From NCBI GenBank assembly GCA_965216885.1, contig OZ244209.1:5208001-5272000 (forward strand): a stretch of DNA of 64,000 nt, read 5' to 3'. The position numbers and the translations under genes were made by a program. This DNA comes from CAYNJG01 sp965216885. GTDB taxonomy: Bacteria > Planctomycetota > Planctomycetia > Pirellulales > Pirellulaceae. Below are positions 17,858 to 26,379 of the stretch, piece after piece (within the stretch, counting starts at the first letter, position 1; the number at the start of each line of letters is the position of its first letter). Under the pieces are notes generated by a model. The model made no database searches and was not told where the DNA came from. It worked only from the letters and a program-made list of their open reading frames with translations.

Positions 17858-19819
17858 ATGAAACCAATGCACAACTTTGTACACCTGCTGCGTCCGGCGT
17901 TGAAGTATCGCTGGACGCTTGGCGGAATCTTCTTCAGTTCGGTCATGGTCGGCCTCATGTGGGGCCTGAACATCGGGGCTTTGTACCCGGTTCTTGAAGT
18001 CGCTTTCAAGAAGCAGTCGGTACAGGAACTCGTTGCCGACAAGGTCGAGAAATCCCGAGAGAAGGCGGCGGAATACCGTCAGCAGCTGGCGACTGCAGCC
18101 CCCGCGGATCGTTCTGCCATCGAAATGGATATCCAGGCCGAAGAAACGTCGGCTACCTTTTATGCCAAACTCGCTCCTTACACTGCCCGCATGCCGCGCG
18201 ATCCATTTCGTGCCATCGTCGTCATCGTGTCGACGCTGGTGCTGGGAACTGCGTTAAAGGGCGTTTTCGTTTTTTGCAATTTGATGCTGGTCGCGAAGCT
18301 GGAGCATCGCGTTACCTTCGATTTGCGAAAACGCTTCTTCCACAAATGCCTGAAGCTCGACCAGAGTTCCTTTGGCGAGGAACGCAGCAGCAGCCTGATG
18401 AGTCGTTTCCATGCGGACGTTGGATTCGTTGCCGCCGGTGTACGCTCGTTGTCCGGCACAGCGCTGCGGGAACCACTGAAGATCTTCACATGCCTGGTGG
18501 GCGCGTGTTGGATCAGCCCTCGACTGCTACTGTTCTCGCTGATCCTGACCCCCATTACCGCGATCACAATTCGCAAGCTTGCTGGTTCTATCAAACGGGC
18601 GAACCGGCGTTCGCTGGAAGAGATTTCGACACTCTTTGGCGTTCTGACGGAAGCCTTTCAGGGTATCGAAACCGTGCAAGCCTTTACGCTGGAAAGAAAC
18701 CAGCGACGCAAGTTCTTCACGATCGCCAAATCGTGCATGCAAAAGACCATGCGGATCGCGTTCTACAACGCATTGACGAAACCCGTCACCGAGCTGCTGG
18801 GGATCTGTGCAATCGCGTTGGCGTTGATTTGTGGCGCCTGGCTGACGCTTAACGAAGCCACGCACATCGGCCCCATCCGGATGTTGGATCGGCCGCTGGA
18901 CATGATTCAGATGATTACGTTCTTCGGTTTTCTGATCGGTGCCACCGAACCGGCCCGTAAGCTCTCCGATGTACTGAATGCCGCGCAGGCAGCCACGGCA
19001 GCTTCCGATCGCCTTGTGCCGCTCCTGGAACAAACGCCGAAACTGTTAGACCCACCCGCGCCCGCTACGCTGCCGGAAAAGATCGAGTCCCTCTCTTTTT
19101 CGAACATTGCCTTCCGTTACAACGACGATACGCCCGTCCTTGCAAACGTCACATTGGACATACCCGCCGGCGAAACGATCGCGATCGTGGGTCCCAACGG
19201 CTGCGGGAAAACCACACTCATCAACATGGTGCCTCGCTTCCACGATCCGCGACAGGGATCCGTCCTGCTGAACGGTACGGACCTGAAAGATTTTCGCCTG
19301 CGTGATCTGCGGCAGAGAATTGGCATGGTGACACAGCGTTCCATCCTGTTCGACGATACCGTGTACAACAATATTCGGCAGGGTCGTCTGGACGCCTCCC
19401 AAACGGACATCGTCCGTGCCGCGAAGGCCGCTCGAGCAGATGGCTTTATCAACGACAAACTGGAACACGGCTACGACACGATCATCGGTGCCGCCGGCGG
19501 CAGCCTCTCTGGTGGGCAGCGGCAACGTATCGCCCTGGCTCGTGCGATCGTACGAGATCCGGAGATTCTGATCCTCGATGAAGCGACCAGTCAAATCGAC
19601 ATCGAGAGCGAACAGCTGATCCATCAGGCCCTGGAGCAATTCGCTCGCGACCGAACGGTGATTCTGATTACGCACCGCCTTTCCACACTGGAGCTGGCCG
19701 ATCGTATCGTCGTCATGGACCAGGGGCGAATCACCGACGTGGGCACGCACTCGGAACTGATCTCACGTTGCCCGTTGTATCAGCGGTTGCATGAAATTCA
19801 GTTCAAGCAAACCGGCTAG
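17858..19819 (+). CDS. ABC exporter, fused permease and ATPase
   Basis: A 653-residue half-transporter that should act as a dimer in the inner membrane. The N-terminal transmembrane domain (~15-390) is followed by an ATPase domain with Walker A GPNGCGKTT (~445), signature LSGGQ (~550), Walker B ILILDEAT (~570) and the switch histidine in THR (~605). The layout resembles MsbA/lipid A exporters, but the long loop between helices 1 and 2 (residues ~45-110, charged and helical) is larger than usual. The substrate is unknown. In-frame ATGs lie at 17858 and 17867 and none has a strong ribosome binding site, so the start is tentative. Confidence 0.88.
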   Translation: MKPMHNFVHLLRPALKYRWTLGGIFFSSVMVGLMWGLNIGALYPVLEVAFKKQSVQELVADKVEKSREKAAEYRQQLATAAPADRSAIEMDIQAEETSATFYAKLAPYTARMPRDPFRAIVVIVSTLVLGTALKGVFVFCNLMLVAKLEHRVTFDLRKRFFHKCLKLDQSSFGEERSSSLMSRFHADVGFVAAGVRSLSGTALREPLKIFTCLVGACWISPRLLLFSLILTPITAITIRKLAGSIKRANRRSLEEISTLFGVLTEAFQGIETVQAFTLERNQRRKFFTIAKSCMQKTMRIAFYNALTKPVTELLGICAIALALICGAWLTLNEATHIGPIRMLDRPLDMIQMITFFGFLIGATEPARKLSDVLNAAQAATAASDRLVPLLEQTPKLLDPPAPATLPEKIESLSFSNIAFRYNDDTPVLANVTLDIPAGETIAIVGPNGCGKTTLINMVPRFHDPRQGSVLLNGTDLKDFRLRDLRQRIGMVTQRSILFDDTVYNNIRQGRLDASQTDIVRAAKAARADGFINDKLEHGYDTIIGAAGGSLSGGQRQRIALARAIVRDPEILILDEATSQIDIESEQLIHQALEQFARDRTVILITHRLSTLELADRIVVMDQGRITDVGTHSELISRCPLYQRLHEIQFKQTG

Positions 19820-19910
19820 AGTGCTCTCGCAAGCACCGTCCGCTGAACTTGCTTGCTCGTCGACAGTACAGCGATTACGCTTGGACTCCACCAAAACCGG
19901 AGTCCCCGTC

Positions 19911-21044
19911 ATGCGAATCATCGTGCGAACCATTGTGTCGGCCTTACTCGTTGCCCTTCTGCAATCCCTCGCCCTCGTCGGTACATCATCCGCCGATAAG
20001 CTCAACCTCTACGTCGGTACCTACACCGGAGGCGACAGCAAGGGAATCTATCTGCTGGACTTCGATACCGAATCCGGCGCTCTGTCGCTGCAGGGCGTCG
20101 CCGCCGAAACGACAAATCCGTCCTTTGTGGCCCTACATCCCGATGGCAGGCACTTGTATGCCGCCAACGAAACGGGAACGGGAGAGCTCAGTGCATTTTC
20201 GATCGATCGGAAGTCCGGAAAACTCAAGCTGATCAATGAAAAGCCCTCCGGCGGCGGAGCACCCTGTCACCTGGTGATCGACGATTCGGGACGAAATCTG
20301 CTGGTCGCCAACTACAGCGGTGGCAACGTCTCCGTGACACGGATCAACAAGGATGGCTCGCTTGGCAAACAGACGTCGCTCGTTCAACACGAGGGTTCCA
20401 GCATCAACGAAAACCGGCAGAAGGAACCACACGCCCACTCGATCAATCTCGATGCTGCCAACAAATTCGCCATCGCCGCCGACCTGGGTACGGATCAACT
20501 CATTGCCTACGCATTCAATTCCAAAACCGGCAAGCTGAAGAAAGCCTCCGCACTGAACATCGCCGCCGGCTCGGGGCCGCGTCACTTCGCGTTTCATCCC
20601 GACGGCCAGCATGCCTACGCGATCAATGAGCTGAAGTCGACGGTAACCGTGCTGCGGTACAGTTCCCAGGCTGGCAAGTTTGAATCAACGCAAACGATTA
20701 CCACGTTGCCCCGCGATTTCACGGGAAAAAGTTTTACTGCGGAAGTCCGAGTCGATGCAAAGGGCAAGTTCGTCTACGGTTCGAATCGTGGCCACGACAG
20801 CATCGCCGTATTTCGCGTTGGACCGGATCATCAGTTGACGACGCTTCAGATCCAGAAGATCGGTGGTAAGACACCGCGCAACTTCACAATCGATCCAACG
20901 GGGCGATACCTGCTTGCCGCCGGACAGTCAAGCAACGACATCCACGTCTTCGCCATCGACCAGGCGACGGGAAAGCTGTCTGCCACCGAGCAGAAGATTC
21001 AGATCCCCAGCCCGGTGTGTCTTCGGTTCGCGAACACGCAATAG
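19911..21044 (+). CDS. exported lactonase family beta-propeller protein
   Basis: A 377-residue protein with a signal peptide (about 1-25) and a seven-bladed propeller of the lactonase/6-phosphogluconolactonase (YbhE/Pgl) family. Typical repeats include LYVGTYTGGDSKGIYLL, ALHPDGRHLYAANE, NLLVANYSGGNVSV, GPRHFAFHPDG and GKFVYGSNRGHDSIAVF. Family members hydrolyse 6-phosphogluconolactone or related lactones. The signal peptide puts this one outside the cytosol, so the phosphorylated sugar lactone is an unlikely substrate. CGGAG about 9 bases before ATG 19911 decides the start over the upstream frame. Confidence 0.85.
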   Translation: MRIIVRTIVSALLVALLQSLALVGTSSADKLNLYVGTYTGGDSKGIYLLDFDTESGALSLQGVAAETTNPSFVALHPDGRHLYAANETGTGELSAFSIDRKSGKLKLINEKPSGGGAPCHLVIDDSGRNLLVANYSGGNVSVTRINKDGSLGKQTSLVQHEGSSINENRQKEPHAHSINLDAANKFAIAADLGTDQLIAYAFNSKTGKLKKASALNIAAGSGPRHFAFHPDGQHAYAINELKSTVTVLRYSSQAGKFESTQTITTLPRDFTGKSFTAEVRVDAKGKFVYGSNRGHDSIAVFRVGPDHQLTTLQIQKIGGKTPRNFTIDPTGRYLLAAGQSSNDIHVFAIDQATGKLSATEQKIQIPSPVCLRFANTQ

Positions 21045-21077
21045 TCGGCAACGGTCGCAGCGACAATCCCACCGCTT

Positions 21078-21290
21078 CTAGTCAACCGAAACGGTGTTGT
21101 TCAACTGGACGTTCTCGCAGACGGCCCGCACCACTTCCTGCGCCATCTGTTTCTGATAGAACGAATGAACGCGACCGCTAATCACCAGACTGTCTCCAGC
21201 CTGGTCAACCTTCAGTGACTTGAGAACAGACAGAGGGCTGCTACGCAGCGCGTTTCTTGCCCGATCGAGAGGTAACGCAACAGTGGCCAT
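21078..21290 (-). CDS. small BON-domain protein
   Basis: Seventy residues forming a single BON-type domain: an N-terminal helix with RARNALRSSPLSVL, then LKVDQAGDSLVISGRVHSFY and an EVVRAVCENVQLNNTVSVD end. BON domains bind phospholipids or other ligands, and small single-domain versions are common in planctomycetes without a known role. ATG 21290 is favoured because the domain begins there; the frame upstream to 21380 codes for unrelated residues. No strong ribosome binding site is seen. Confidence 0.72.
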   Translation of the reverse strand: MATVALPLDRARNALRSSPLSVLKSLKVDQAGDSLVISGRVHSFYQKQMAQEVVRAVCENVQLNNTVSVD

Positions 21291-21415
21291 AGTTTTCGGA
21301 TGCACACGGCAAGAGGGCGACAACGACAGATAAAAACGGGTCGCGATGACAAGGGAGAAATCAAGATGATGCGACTGCATCTAAAAATAGATGTTTCAGA
21401 TATGAAATGTCAACA

Positions 21416-22072
21416 TCAAGCAGAAATCTTGCCAATCGATCGGAGGTACGCGATGACCTGTTCCGCCAATGCATCCGGCGGCGCCGCGCCACCGTCAAGA
21501 ATCAACTCCGCGTTTTCAGGTGCTTCGTAAGGATCACTGATGCCGGTGAAGTTCTTGATCTCTCCGGCCCGCGCTTTCTTGTAGAGACCTTTCGGGTCTC
21601 TGCTTTCGCAGACACTTAGTGGCGTGTCGACGAATACCTCCACAAAGTCATCTGGACTACCAAGTGACGTAATCTGTTTCCGGGCAGCATCGCGGTCACC
21701 ACGATACGGACTGACAAAAGCCGTCAGGGTCACCAATCCAGAAGCGACGAAAAGTTGCCCAACCGCCGCAATTCGCCGAATATTCTCTTTTCTGTCCTCG
21801 GCGCCAAAGCCCAACCCAAACCGCTTGGCGTATTCGTCACCACATTCGGCCAGAATCTGCGGACTTGCATTCAAACCATGCCGCACGTTGTCGCCATCCA
21901 GCAGGTACGTCTTAACGCCCAAAGCGTGCAGCTTGTGATCGACGGCGTTGGCAACGGTACTCTTCCCGCTGCCACTGAGCCCCGTGAACCATACAACGCA
22001 GCCCGATTGGCCCAGTAAAGCCTCGCGATTCTCGCGACTTACAGAATGATCGTGCCATGTGATGTCAGTCAT
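21416..22072 (-). CDS. cysC: adenylylsulfate (APS) kinase CysC
   Basis: A 218-residue cytosolic kinase that phosphorylates APS to PAPS in sulfate assimilation. It has the P-loop GLSGSGKST (31-39), DGDNVRHGLN, the FVSPYRGDR block and FVDTPLSVCESRDPKGLYKK, all typical of CysC. Compared with the usual ~200 residues it is complete. No cysD, cysN or sat gene lies beside it here, so APS must be made from elsewhere. Besides assimilation, PAPS could feed sulfotransferases. Confidence 0.95.
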   Translation of the reverse strand: MTDITWHDHSVSRENREALLGQSGCVVWFTGLSGSGKSTVANAVDHKLHALGVKTYLLDGDNVRHGLNASPQILAECGDEYAKRFGLGFGAEDRKENIRRIAAVGQLFVASGLVTLTAFVSPYRGDRDAARKQITSLGSPDDFVEVFVDTPLSVCESRDPKGLYKKARAGEIKNFTGISDPYEAPENAELILDGGAAPPDALAEQVIAYLRSIGKISA

Positions 22073-22225
22073 AGAATTGCCGCTGGGTTGTCGTAGGCGC
22101 GTCGCCTGGCCGTTGCGTGGCGACTTCGAAGGACAAGGTTGATATTAGTGAAAAGTCGTTAGGAAGGAGCTGCTATCCCGACAGCCAGCCGATCCCAACA
22201 GCTCGAATGTGCGTTTCGCCGATCC

Positions 22226-23296
22226 TTAATCGATGATCCCGGCGAGTTCGCATAAGTTTGCAGCCATTACGGGTTGCGGGCAACTCCAGACGAGGAAGAA
22301 AAGTGCCTCGCGACACCATCTTCCCGCGGCGTGACCGGCAACATATCCCGTACCTTTGGCGGCTGCGAGGCAGGCTTGCGTCGACCGCAAAGCCAAACTG
22401 TTGGCTCGCGAACGCAACTCCTCATTGGAACATGTCTGCTCGCCCATGGTTGCGCGAATCAGTTCGTCAGCCAATTGCCCCGCTTCCGACTGAAAGGCCT
22501 CCGCGGCACGTTGCAGGTCCGGCCTCTGCTGTGCTTCCTGTTGCAAGAACTCGATTGCCGCGTTGGCCACTCCGACTGCTAGCGTCGAGGTTTGAACGCC
22601 GCCGGTCCGAGCTCCCACGCCCTGCTTCATCACCTGCTCGACGGGCCCCGCTAGCAGGAACTTGCCTGGCACGATGCAGTCGTTGAACTTGATCGGTCCT
22701 GTATGACTCGCCGTCAGCGCCATGAGCTCAACGGCGGGCGGAATCTCAATCCCGGGTAGCTCTGTTGGCACAGCCGCGAGGATCTGTCGACCATCGTCGC
22801 ACGTCGCACCGACCACAACGTTATCTGCGTACGTCACCCCAGTCACCCAAGGTGCCATGCCGTTCAGGACGAAGCCCTCGTCGGTCTCTTCGGCCCGTAG
22901 CACGTTCGACTTCAGATGACGCCGACTGGTGGTGAGGTGCGATATGCCCACCGTGCTGAAGATTTCGCCGGCCGCCAATTTCGGCAGCAGTCCTTCCTTG
23001 AGCGGAGTGTTCTCGGACCCGGCGATCCGGCGGGCAGCTCCCGTGTACTGAGTGATAATAAAGGTCGTCGTCAGGCAACCGGCACTGAGCTTCAAATAGC
23101 CTCGGGCGATATCCTCAGGAGCCCACTCGGCCCCGCCCCACTGCCGGGCGATGAACCAGCGAAAGACGCCATACTGCGCACACAACTCCAGCTGCTCGCG
23201 CGGCCAGGCATTGGGAGCCTCCAACTGCGGCGCCATTTCGGCCAATCGTTCGGCCAGTTCATCGAGCCCATTGTCTTCGGGCGACTCAATCCACAT
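22226..23296 (-). CDS. acyl-CoA dehydrogenase-like flavoprotein
   Basis: A 356-residue protein with the acyl-CoA dehydrogenase layout: a helical N-terminal domain (~1-105), a middle beta domain with TVGISHLTTSRRH and GFVLNGMAPWVTGVTYAD (~115-220), and a C-terminal helical domain (~225-350). It is somewhat shorter than typical members (~380), and I do not see the usual catalytic glutamate in a recognisable motif. It may therefore be a family member with another reaction, such as a flavin-dependent monooxygenase. It likely binds FAD. No other fatty-acid genes adjoin it. Confidence 0.75.
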   Translation of the reverse strand: MWIESPEDNGLDELAERLAEMAPQLEAPNAWPREQLELCAQYGVFRWFIARQWGGAEWAPEDIARGYLKLSAGCLTTTFIITQYTGAARRIAGSENTPLKEGLLPKLAAGEIFSTVGISHLTTSRRHLKSNVLRAEETDEGFVLNGMAPWVTGVTYADNVVVGATCDDGRQILAAVPTELPGIEIPPAVELMALTASHTGPIKFNDCIVPGKFLLAGPVEQVMKQGVGARTGGVQTSTLAVGVANAAIEFLQQEAQQRPDLQRAAEAFQSEAGQLADELIRATMGEQTCSNEELRSRANSLALRSTQACLAAAKGTGYVAGHAAGRWCREALFFLVWSCPQPVMAANLCELAGIID

Positions 23297-23510
23297 CGTT
23301 GACTCACAGCCACACTATTCTTGATCAAAACCCGAAAACACAATCGGGTAATTCATTCATTGTGGCAGTATATCAGGTCCCACGCCGCTGTCTGATGGCG
23401 GTGCTAGCGGCCGCTACGTGAATATTTTTCGTCCGCCGCGATTGCTTTTAATCTTGTTGCCCTGCCGGTTCGATAACCTAAGCGAACCGTATTCAAGGGG
23501 ATTTCTGCCG

Positions 23511-25700
23511 ATGACAAATTCAACAGTCGTTGAACATCAAAACAACGTATTCTCACCACAGAACGAAATGGCCGCCCAGAGCCTGTACGAGAAGTGTCAA
23601 GCTCTCGCCAGTAACCTGTGGTGGTCGTGGCACCCGGAAGTGATCAATCTATTCCGGGATCTGGATCCAATCCGCTGGCGACAACTCGATCATAACCCGA
23701 TCGCGCTGCTGAAGGAGTTTTCCCCGGAGCGGCTGGACCAACGTGCCAACGAGATGGTGCTTTACAGTCGCATTCACCATGCCTACCGGCAGCTGAAAGA
23801 GTACGTTTCCACGCAAAAGACGTGGGCACGCAACAATGCCGGCGTACTGGGTGCTCAACCGGTGGCCTACTTCTCCGCCGAGTTCGGGATTCACGAATCG
23901 GTGCCCATCTACTCGGGCGGACTGGGTGTTCTCTCGGGTGACCACATCAAGAGTGCCAGCGGATTGGGCGTGCCTCTGGTCGCCATCGGACTGTTCTACA
24001 GCCAGGGCTACTTCAAGCAGCGACTGAACGGCGAAGGCTTTCAGGAAGAAGAGTACCTCGACACCAAAGTCGAAAACCTGCCGCTCGAGCCAGCACGGGA
24101 CACCAACGGTAATCCCATCACCGTTTCGATTCCAACCCGCGTGGGCGACCTGCGTGCTCGCGTTTGGCTGATGGCCGTCGGCCGAGTCAAACTGTACCTG
24201 CTGGACTGCTCGATCGAAGAGAACAGCCCGGAAGATCGTCAGCTCACCAATCGCCTCTACGGTGGTGACGAACGTCAACGCATTCGTCAGGAACTTGTCC
24301 TGGGCGTCGGTGGCGTGAAGGCCCTGGAAGCTCTGGGCATTCACCCTAGCGTCTATCACCTTAACGAAGGCCACAGCGCGTTCGCTCCGCTGGAAGTCGT
24401 TCGCCAACGCATGCACAACGACGGCATGACGTTCGACGACGCCGTCCGCGAAGTGGCACGCCAAACGGTCTTCACCACGCACACGCCCGTTCCTGCCGGT
24501 CACGACCGCTTCGGTTCCGACCTCGTGGAAGAGCACCTGGGACCACTGCGTGATCAACTGGGAATCTCCTACGAACAACTGATGGCATTCGGCCGAGTCG
24601 AGCCGCAGAACCATCAGGAGTCGGTTTGCATGACCGTCATGGGACTCAAATTGTCCCGCCGAGCCAACGCGGTTAGCTCGCTGCATGGTCACGTTACTCG
24701 CCGCATGTGGGCTCATCTGTGGCCCTGGCGAACCGAAGAGGAAATCCCGATCGGGCACATCACCAACGGCGTTCACGTCCCCAGTTGGCTGGCCTGGCAG
24801 ATGCAGCAGTTGTACGACCGCAACTTCGTACCGGGCTGGATCAAACGCATGGGCGAGCCGGAAGTCTGGCAGGCGATTCATAACGTCGATCCCGGTGAAT
24901 TGTGGGAAACGCATAGCACGTTGAAGAATCTGTTGTTGGCCTTCGTTCGCCGTCGCATCAGCCGACAGTGTCGTCGACGCGGCGAAAACGATGATATCGT
25001 CGAAGCAGCACGTCACTTGCTGAATCCCGAAGTGCTGACCATCGGTTTTGCTCGTCGTTTCGCAACGTACAAGCGAGCCAACCTGCTGATGGCCGACATG
25101 GACCGCTTCCTGCGAATCCTCGGTGACAACGAGCGTCCGGTTCAGTTCATCTTCTCGGGCAAAGCTCACCCGAAGGACGAACCAGGCAAGCAGTTGATTC
25201 AGGAGATCAGCAACCTTCGTCACGATCCTCGTTACGCTGGCAAGATCGTCTTCATTGAAGACTACGACATCAACGTTTGCCGTCACATGATTCAGGGCGT
25301 CGATGTGTGGTTGAACAACCCACGCCGTCCCCTTGAAGCTTCCGGCACCAGTGGCGAGAAAGTCGTCCTCAACGGTGGATTGAACCTTTCGATCCTCGAC
25401 GGTTGGTGGGCCGAAGCGTACGACGGAACGAATGGTTTTGCGATCGGCCAGGGTCGTGAGCATACGAATACCGACATCCACGATCAGCGTGACGGCGAGC
25501 AGCTGTACCACGCGTTGGAGAAGAAGGTAATTCCTCTGTACTACAACCGAGACGTCGATGGTCTGCCGCAAGAGTGGATCAAGATGATGATGAACTCGAT
25601 CGGTTCACTGGCATGGCGTTTTAGTGCTCATCGAATGGTGATGGACTACACCCGCGCCGCCTACGTACCGGCCGCTGGTGGCCTGAGCTGCGACATGTAA
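23511..25700 (+). CDS. glgP: alpha-glucan (glycogen) phosphorylase, GT35
   Basis: A 729-residue enzyme of the alpha-glucan phosphorylase family that releases glucose-1-phosphate from glycogen. The PLP site is in EASGTSGEKVVLNGG (lysine near residue 616), and YFSAEFGIHESVPIYSGGLG (about 120-140) and HLNEGHSAF are family blocks. Its length fits the short bacterial type lacking the allosteric N-terminal region of animal and E. coli MalP enzymes. AAGGGGA 9 bases before ATG 23511 decides the start over the upstream frame. A strong terminator follows the stop codon. Confidence 0.95.
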   Translation: MTNSTVVEHQNNVFSPQNEMAAQSLYEKCQALASNLWWSWHPEVINLFRDLDPIRWRQLDHNPIALLKEFSPERLDQRANEMVLYSRIHHAYRQLKEYVSTQKTWARNNAGVLGAQPVAYFSAEFGIHESVPIYSGGLGVLSGDHIKSASGLGVPLVAIGLFYSQGYFKQRLNGEGFQEEEYLDTKVENLPLEPARDTNGNPITVSIPTRVGDLRARVWLMAVGRVKLYLLDCSIEENSPEDRQLTNRLYGGDERQRIRQELVLGVGGVKALEALGIHPSVYHLNEGHSAFAPLEVVRQRMHNDGMTFDDAVREVARQTVFTTHTPVPAGHDRFGSDLVEEHLGPLRDQLGISYEQLMAFGRVEPQNHQESVCMTVMGLKLSRRANAVSSLHGHVTRRMWAHLWPWRTEEEIPIGHITNGVHVPSWLAWQMQQLYDRNFVPGWIKRMGEPEVWQAIHNVDPGELWETHSTLKNLLLAFVRRRISRQCRRRGENDDIVEAARHLLNPEVLTIGFARRFATYKRANLLMADMDRFLRILGDNERPVQFIFSGKAHPKDEPGKQLIQEISNLRHDPRYAGKIVFIEDYDINVCRHMIQGVDVWLNNPRRPLEASGTSGEKVVLNGGLNLSILDGWWAEAYDGTNGFAIGQGREHTNTDIHDQRDGEQLYHALEKKVIPLYYNRDVDGLPQEWIKMMMNSIGSLAWRFSAHRMVMDYTRAAYVPAAGGLSCDM

Positions 25701-25730
25701 GTCACGCTCGCAACACCTGGTCTCAATCAA

Positions 25731-25763
25731 AAGCAGCTCCGCAAGTCGGGGCTGCTTTTTTTT
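25731..25763 (+). terminator. intrinsic terminator after glgP
   Basis: An 11-bp stem (AAGCAGCTCCG with CGGGGCTGCTT, one G-U pair) with a CAAGT loop is followed by a run of eight T (25756-25763). It lies 30 bases after the phosphorylase stop codon. Confidence 0.92.
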
Positions 25764-25824
25764 GCAACGGCCGACATGTTGGAACGCAGCATATGATCAC
25801 CTGGCTGGTGGTGTCTGGACAAAC

Positions 25825-26379
25825 GGGAGGGCGAGGCCCCCGCCGAGCCGAACCACGCTCAAATTGCAAACCAATCGTACATTCAAGCACGGTTCGGCAG
25901 GAGCCTCACCCTCCCGGCACTGCATGTCGCAACAGAAACGCAGCGCCGGTTCATGCCGGTCGCAACCTCCGCGCCCCACGGCAACGGCCCAGGGAAACGG
26001 ACCTACGAAATCGCAGAGCGTGGCTGGATAATCGGGAGGGCGAGGCTCCCGCCGAGCCGAACCACGCTCCAATCGCAAAACAGCCGATCACCAAGGCAAG
26101 GTTCGGCAGGAGCCTCACCCTCCCGGCACTGCATGCCGCAATCGAAACGCAGCACCGGTTCATGCCGGTCGCAACCTCCGCGCCCCACGGCAACGGCCCA
26201 GGGAAACGGACCTACGAAATCACAGAGCGTGGCTGGATAATCGGGAGGGCGAGGCTCCCGCCGAGCCGAATCACGCTCCAATCGCAAAACGGCCGTACAA
26301 CCAAGGCGCGGTTCGGCAGGAGCCTCACCCTCCCGGCGCTGCTGCAGTAATCGAAACGCAGCACCGGCTCATAGCGGCC
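25825..26379. repeat. 209-bp tandem repeat, about 2.7 copies
   Basis: Units begin at 25825, 26034 and 26243, a period of exactly 209 bases; the third copy is cut off where the next gene ends. Each unit holds an inverted pair: GGGAGGGCGAGGCTCCCGCC on the left and GGCAGGAGCCTCACCCTCCC on the right, about 70 bases later. The 30 bases between the arms differ most among the copies, while the other 180 bases are nearly identical. ORFs crossing it (GEAPAEP or AGASPSR peptides) are by-products of the repeat. It lies between the 3' ends of two convergent genes. Confidence 0.88.

Noticed and set aside
23649..25571. 640-codon minus-strand ORF opposite glgP
   Set aside because: It lies wholly antisense to a clearly recognisable phosphorylase, and its residues show no family motif. 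High GC codon use in the real gene keeps the opposite frame open.
25797..26350. Several ORFs on both strands with GEAPAEP or AGASPSR peptides
   Set aside because: They are translations of the 209-bp repeat; the same peptides recur every unit and none has a start signal.
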